NCBI GenBank assembly: GCA_014621425.1
Contig: JAANBB010000750.1
Span: forward strand, 1-12,147
Direction: 5' to 3'
Length of the DNA stretch: 12,147 nt
Source: Cylindrodendrum hubeiense
Lineage: Eukaryota > Ascomycota > Sordariomycetes > Hypocreales > Nectriaceae
The notes beneath the pieces were generated by a model. It was given only the letters and a program-made list of their open reading frames with translations. It did not search any database and had not been told where the DNA came from. The position numbers and the translations under genes are program-made. Positions 8,031 to 12,147 of this stretch are shown here, piece after piece; the first letter of the stretch is position 1, and each line of letters starts with the position of its first letter.

Positions 8031-10499
8031 TCACCATCCTACATTCTCACTGTTCTCAACCCGTCGCAGCAGGATTTTCCTAGCAACCGGCGGGGACAGC
8101 GCCTCGAGTCCCAACTCTTCTAGCACCTTGCGTGCCTCATCGTTGTCGGTAAAGACGCGGTCACTCGCTTCTTTGAGCGTCAGCGCGCCCTCCTCGCTGG
8201 TTTCGACAGGGAGATTCAGCAGGCGCAACCCCTCGTGCAGGCTGTCCAGTGCGGATGAGCCGGCGGTGATGTAGCGCTCGATGAGGGCGCTGATGGCGGT
8301 ACCATCGCGGTGGAACTGAGCGGCGCCATAGGATGTAAAGGACTGGCGCAAGAGCACGTCGTTCCAGAGGAGATCCTGCAGTTTGGAGAGGGCATCACGC
8401 CAGACGCGGCGGAAGGCGGCCGTGGAGAGAGCTTTGAGGAGGAAGTCAAAGTTGCGTCTGAGGATGCGGAGAGGCTCGTCAAGCTCGGGGGTGATGGTGA
8501 GATCGTCTGGGAAAGCGTTAGGTAAAGGAACTTGGCATATGCAATCTCCAAGGGAGCATACCAAGCACGGCAGTATCGCCGATGGTCGTCCACTGAACGC
8601 GGGTAGAGTAGGCGCGGAATGCCTTGCTGTGCGACTCGACCAGAGCGCTGACGAGGAGCTCCTGACCGGCCTTGCGGCGCTGACCGTACGCAGCGACTGT
8701 TTCGTCAAAGAGAGCTCCATCATCGCTTTCCTGTCCCGTAGCAGCGGAGGTGCGGTTCTTGACGTCATCGTAGCTCATTGTGCTTGTGATGCCCTGGCTG
8801 CGTCGGTGAGCGGATCGGGTTTGTAGCTCATTCCACAACGAAACAAAGACCTTGGCGGTTTGTCAGTCCTGTTGTCGATCACATTGCGATGAATCAGACG
8901 TACCTCTTCGTTACTCCAATCCTTAAGGGTGTTGACGACATGGTCGGCACTGCCGATGACCTTGACGAGCGTTTCGAGAGCACCAGTGCCTTCAAGCGCA
9001 GCGACATCTTCCTTGGTAACACCGTGCAGTGTTCTCCCTAGAGTTGACGTGATGGACTGATACGCCTCAAGAGAGCCCCTGAGACGATCATGGAAGTGAT
9101 CAAGAATTGCCAACTGAACGTCGATCAAGAAGCGGATTTTATGTTTGAAGTTGCGCACCCTCGCATACTGGCCCGTTATTGACCTCAGTAGGTGGGTAAT
9201 TTGGACTGCAGCATGAGTGGGCTTCATCTTGCCCTTTTCCGCATAATCGTAGTCAATGTTGCGAGCTTCCTGAGATTCCATGATGGTCTGGAATCTCTCC
9301 AGAGCAAATTCCTTTTCTGCTTTGAACCACGTATCAAAGTGCTCATCGAGGACATGCGTGGTCAAGCCCGGCCAGCCGTTCTCGGCATCCCCGCCATCGT
9401 AGTTGAACTTGAGTCGAACTTTGTCGTCAAATGTCATGAGCTGCGACATGAAGCCACTCAGGAAGGGTGGGCTTTTGACTGCTTCCTGCGCCACAGCCAT
9501 TGCCTTCTCCTGCAGGGCAGGCAACATGGAGGTGATCAAGGCACAGACGGGATCGACGTATGCCATGTTGTTGGCGGCGGGCGTGCCGTGAAACTTGGAC
9601 GCCAGCAGGTGCCCCAAGTTATCGCGGAAGAAGCTCTCCCATTTCTCGATGTGTGCGAGGAACCAAGGAAGGCAGTGGTTGCCGAAGGCTTGGGCGCTGC
9701 TTGACGGCTTGTCGCTCAAGAAGTGATAGCGGAATTCCGAGACGAAAATGCTGGCCATGACATCAACCGGTAGCAAGGTCACAACCCCAGGACTGTACAA
9801 GACTTCTGGAATCTGCAAGTCGAGGAGCTTCTCAAAGCAGTTGACCCACTCCTCGTCCATGTCGGACTCGAGATCGACCTTGGGCCATTTCCTATTGTTC
9901 AAGACAGCCTCCAGCTCCGCCGACATGATCTTCTTCATCTCGTCCCAGAGCGACTCGGTCACCTTCTCAACGTAGTTGACAAGATGCAGGCCCTCCTGCC
10001 CCGGCAGGCCCATCAACTTGGTAGAAAGCTGTCTCAACTTGGTGTACGGCTCCAAGGCGGCCTTGGGGCTCTGCGGCAGATGCGACCGGGCCTCGGAGCG
10101 GTTCTTCTCTACATCTTGCAAAAGGGTAAGGTATTTCTGGGCAAGCTCAACGGTCTCGAGCTTCTTCATGGGGCCTCGGAGTCGCGCAATAGCCTGATCC
10201 GGGCCGTCGGAGGCGGCGTCGACTTGCTGGCGCGCAATGATGCTCTCCTGGAGCTTCTCAAACTCATTTATACGGGCGGCGAGCGAGCCCTGGCGGTTGT
10301 CGGCGGTGCGGCGAGCTTCCTCGAGCTCCTTGACGGCATTGTCGAGCTGGGACTGGAGCTGGTTGCGCTGGAGCTCGACATTGGCGAGAAGCGAATCGAG
10401 GTCTTCGAGATCGGTGGTTGACTGGAGCTTGTCGTCGAGGAAGTCCTCGACTCGAATGTCGAGGGAGGTCCCCTGCGCGGCTTCAACTTGGGACGTCAT
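8031..10499 (-). CDS. TIP20: RINT1/TIP20-family vesicle tether subunit
   Basis: Three exons on the minus strand (10499-8904, 8850-8562, 8506-8031) encode 786 residues and end in TGA. The start is the first ATG of the frame (MTSQVEAAQG), with G at -3. The family (yeast Tip20, human RINT1, plant MAG2) is part of the Dsl1/NRZ complex on the ER, which captures COPI vesicles returning from the Golgi and engages ER SNAREs; human RINT1 is also known as a RAD50 interactor. Residues about 30-95 are predicted coiled coil (LEDLDSLLANVELQRNQLQSQL..). The middle and C-terminal parts show family blocks such as CLPWFLAHIEKWE at 276-288, WFKAEKEFALERF at 391-403, YRQRRK-like AYGQRRK at 586-592, the LLVSALVESHSKAFR stretch from 597, and ITPELDEPLR early in exon 3. 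No membrane segment is expected. The last residues (NSENVGW) look variable. Confidence 0.92.
8507..8561 (-). other. TIP20-like intron 2
   Basis: 55 nt, donor GTATGC at 8561, consensus branch site CTAAC, acceptor CCCAG ending at 8507. It splits an Asp codon; removal joins WTTIGDTAVL to DDLTITPELDEPL, which restores the family frame. Confidence 0.92.
8851..8903 (-). other. TIP20-like intron 1
   Basis: 53 nt, phase 0, donor GTACGT at 8903, branch-like CTGAC, acceptor CCAAG ending at 8851. The AAG acceptor is less common than CAG or TAG. Removal joins LKDWSNEE to VFVSLWNELQ, the family-like sequence. Confidence 0.88.
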
Positions 10500-10760
10500 A
10501 GCTGCGGTGGAGAGATTCTGCGACTTGGTGAAGCTCTTGCGCAACGTCTACATCTACAAAGAGGATGACGTGGGAGGTTGCCCCACGCTGGTATGCAATT
10601 ACCTCGGTACACGAATATTACTACGTAGGCGCATACACATGTTGATTCAACACAGGAGACAACAACCACCAACAATAATAATAATAAGGGAATCGGTAGT
10701 TATATCACATGCTTTAAGACTGTCTTGCGATAATGGAATTGATCTCATGAGGTTTGAGTG
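10500..10760 (-). promoter_or_regulatory. TIP20-like 5' UTR and proximal promoter
   Basis: The 5' UTR and core promoter of the minus-strand tether gene must begin here. About 170-190 bp upstream of its ATG is a trinucleotide-rich tract (aacaac..aataataataataa, 10661-10687), which on the gene's strand is a T-rich run broken by GTT/ATT units. No TATA box is clear. Confidence 0.45.
10661..10687. repeat. Compound AAC/AAT trinucleotide tract
   Basis: Imperfect aac/acc units lead into (aat)4aa at 10674-10687. It is a simple-sequence repeat in the TIP20-like promoter and could affect nucleosome placement; no direct evidence of function. Confidence 0.75.
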
Positions 10761-11547
10761 AGAGATGCGCTAGGGTGGGAAGGACCGCCAAACGACACTA
10801 TTCCCGATAGGCGAAGTTGGAAATCGGCGACAACCTTGACATTAGTGGATGGAGCTGCGAGCCTGTACGGGTTGGACTGTTTCGTGTCAAACACGACGAT
10901 AATCTCGATAGGCTTCAGGTGTCTGGACCACGAGACTGGGTTCCAGATATTACCCGCTAGGGCTGGCTGGATGCAAGGGGCGGTGGGCTGTGCACCAAGG
11001 CCTCGCTGCTCGCTCACTGGACACGACGCTTAGCTGAATGTCTAAGGCGGCATTGATTGATTGCACTGAAGACTGAAATCAAGGCCCTTGCATAGGTCTG
11101 CAGCAGGATGGACGATGGATGGGGAGCCGCTTGGGCTGGGTCAGAAATAAGCAAGATTGGCATGGCAGCCTCAGCTTCAGCAGGACGCTTGAGGAGAACG
11201 GCTGGAGAGGACGCCTCAGCAGGACGCCTTGGACGCCTCAGCTCGACATGCAACCCAAGACGGTGGATTGCCTGTTTGGGCAACGCAGCGGCAGATCGGA
11301 ACTGGCTGCAATACGTGACAATACGTGGACGACGCACGGCACAGGAGACGGACCCCGAGTTTGCCGGCTTACCTTGCAGGTGCTGCCCCGAACTAAGTAC
11401 GAAGATGAAGGATGGCGAGGCGAACCCCTCGACCCAATCTCTTGCCCGAAACGGCACCATATCGCCACGACAACGGCATTGAGGTGGTCGACCCCAGCGG
11501 ACCCCGGCCGGGTTGGGTCTGGACGCGGCGCAGGGCAATGCGTTTTA

Positions 11548-11599
11548 GGCGAGACCAGAAGGCGAGACCAGAAAACGAGACCAGAAAGCGAGACCATCG
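11548..11599. repeat. 13-bp minisatellite, four copies
   Basis: Units ggcgagaccagaa (11548-11560), ggcgagaccagaa (11561-11573), aacgagaccagaa (11574-11586) and agcgagaccatcg (11587-11599). The core cgagacca is kept in all four. Confidence 0.93.
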
Positions 11600-11725
11600 A
11601 CTAACTTAGACCCTGAGGTGAGATGATTCGCAATGGCTTTCCGTGCTAGTAGGCGCGTCGCAGTCTAGCATGTGGCATCTCGACGAGGCAAGGCAACCGC
11701 CAAGCGCTGGCGGTCAGAAAAAAGG

Positions 11726-11761
11726 TTGGGGACTGTGTTGGGGACTGGATTGGGGACTGGA
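11726..11761. repeat. 12-bp minisatellite, three copies
   Basis: Units ttggggactgtg, ttggggactgga and ttggggactgga lie head to tail just before the TATA-like sequence at 11771. Confidence 0.93.
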
Positions 11762-11770
11762 AGCTCCGGA

Positions 11771-11780
11771 GTATATAATT
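11771..11780 (+). promoter_or_regulatory. TATA-like sequence
   Basis: gtatataatt is the clearest TATA-type match in the right-hand gene-free region. No coding region follows inside the window, so it may be chance or may serve an off-window gene. Confidence 0.2.
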
Positions 11781-11949
11781 ACACCATCGTAATGCAGCGC
11801 AGTGCAAGATCGGAGATCACTGCCTAGGGTCCGGGACCGAGCACTGGGCACCAAGCACAATACGCACTACGTATGTCGCCGGCCGGGCCAGAGCCGCCCA
11901 GACACGAAGACAGACACCGCCTCTGGAGGCGATTTCCAAGTCCAAGGGG

Positions 11950-11982
11950 GGATGGAGCTTGGATGGAGCTTGGATGGAGCCG
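11950..11982. repeat. 11-bp minisatellite, three copies
   Basis: Units ggatggagctt, ggatggagctt and ggatggagccg are in tandem, the third diverged at its end. Confidence 0.92.
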
Positions 11983-12147
11983 CGACTCGACATCCCCGGT
12001 GAGACGCTCTCCACCGAACACCTCGCGAGACCTGCCAGAGGGGGAAAGGCCCTGCCAGAGGCGTTTGCTAGGCCTGTCCCAGCTGTCCCAGGCTCCGAGA
12101 TGTCTTCCAAGAGCCCTGCAACCTTCCAAAAAAAGGATCCCCCCCCC

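Larger units (their letters stand above)
10761..12147. other. Gene-free right end, rich in short tandem duplications
   Basis: No gene is supported in these 1,387 bp. The open frames overlap in several phases, are Arg/Ser/Pro-rich and resemble no family. The sequence is not AT-rich or worn in the way of repeat-induced point mutation. It contains three separate minisatellites (entries below), shorter direct duplications (ttcagcaggacgc near 11176-11190 and 11214-11229; cctgccagag at 12031-12040 and 12051-12060), and a TATA-like gtatataatt at 11771-11780 that could serve a rightward gene beyond the window. The last bases are an A run followed by a C run. Confidence 0.55.

Noticed and set aside
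8770..8832. 10-bp direct repeat (gtagctcatt) at 8770-8779 and 8823-8832 in TIP20-like exon 2
   Set aside because: The 53-bp offset is not a multiple of three, no further similarity extends from it, and a match of this length at this distance is expected by chance in 12 kb.
10500..10544. Longer TIP20-like N-terminus starting upstream of 10499
   Set aside because: The upstream codon at 10544-10542 is TTG, not ATG; the first true ATG of this frame is at 10499.
11108..11482. 124-codon plus-strand open frame as a possible gene
   Set aside because: It has no family resemblance, overlaps equally long frames in other phases on both strands, and its repeated segments come from DNA-level tandem duplication.
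423..11804. 13-bp shared word (atgcagcgcagtg) at 423-435 and 11792-11804, as possible flanking repeats
   Set aside because: One or two chance matches of this length are expected in a window this size, and the surrounding sequence does not match.
1..12147. Mobile elements, tRNA/rRNA genes, biosynthetic or defence cluster
   Set aside because: I saw no transposase or reverse-transcriptase motifs, no tRNA-like arms, and no enzyme clusters; the recognisable content is four housekeeping-type genes.

Overview
The window looks like nuclear DNA of a filamentous ascomycete, most likely a sordariomycete and perhaps a member of Hypocreales. The genes are compact and mostly separated by a few hundred bases. 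Six of the seven introns are 49-70 nt, with GT..AG ends and CTAAC/CTGAC-like branch sites. All four proteins resemble ascomycete housekeeping proteins. Genus and species cannot be read from the sequence.

Layout: bases 1-922 hold no convincing gene. Bases 923-2737 (minus) encode a mitochondrial RCC1-repeat protein of the Fmp25 type in one exon. A 453-bp divergent promoter separates it from COG3 (3191-5716, plus, five exons, 764 aa), a subunit of the conserved oligomeric Golgi complex. A gene-free 953-bp spacer with a small GC-rich tandem array follows. Next is a mitochondrial carrier of the YMC1 type (6670-7824, plus, two exons, 304 aa). It converges, across 206 bp, on a RINT1/TIP20-family tether gene (8031-10499, minus, three exons, 786 aa). 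The last 1.65 kb (10500-12147) hold the TIP20 promoter and then gene-poor DNA full of short tandem duplications, ending in A and C homopolymers.

The genes do not form one pathway. Two are CATCHR-type vesicle tethers acting in retrograde traffic: COG3 within the Golgi, and TIP20/RINT1 at the ER for Golgi-to-ER vesicles. Two are predicted mitochondrial inner-membrane proteins: the Fmp25-like factor and the YMC1-like carrier. The order alternates mitochondrion, Golgi, mitochondrion, ER, and each gene appears to have its own promoter apart from the FMP25/COG3 divergent pair.

I found no mobile element, rRNA, tRNA, CRISPR array, biosynthetic cluster or new system. The observations of most interest are the clusters of short tandem repeats (periods 5, 11, 12, 13 and 15 bp), an unusually long repeat-bearing intron in the carrier gene, and weak splice sites in COG3 and TIP20. 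All exon boundaries were worked out by hand from reading-frame continuity, splice consensus and family resemblance, with no alignment or transcript data.
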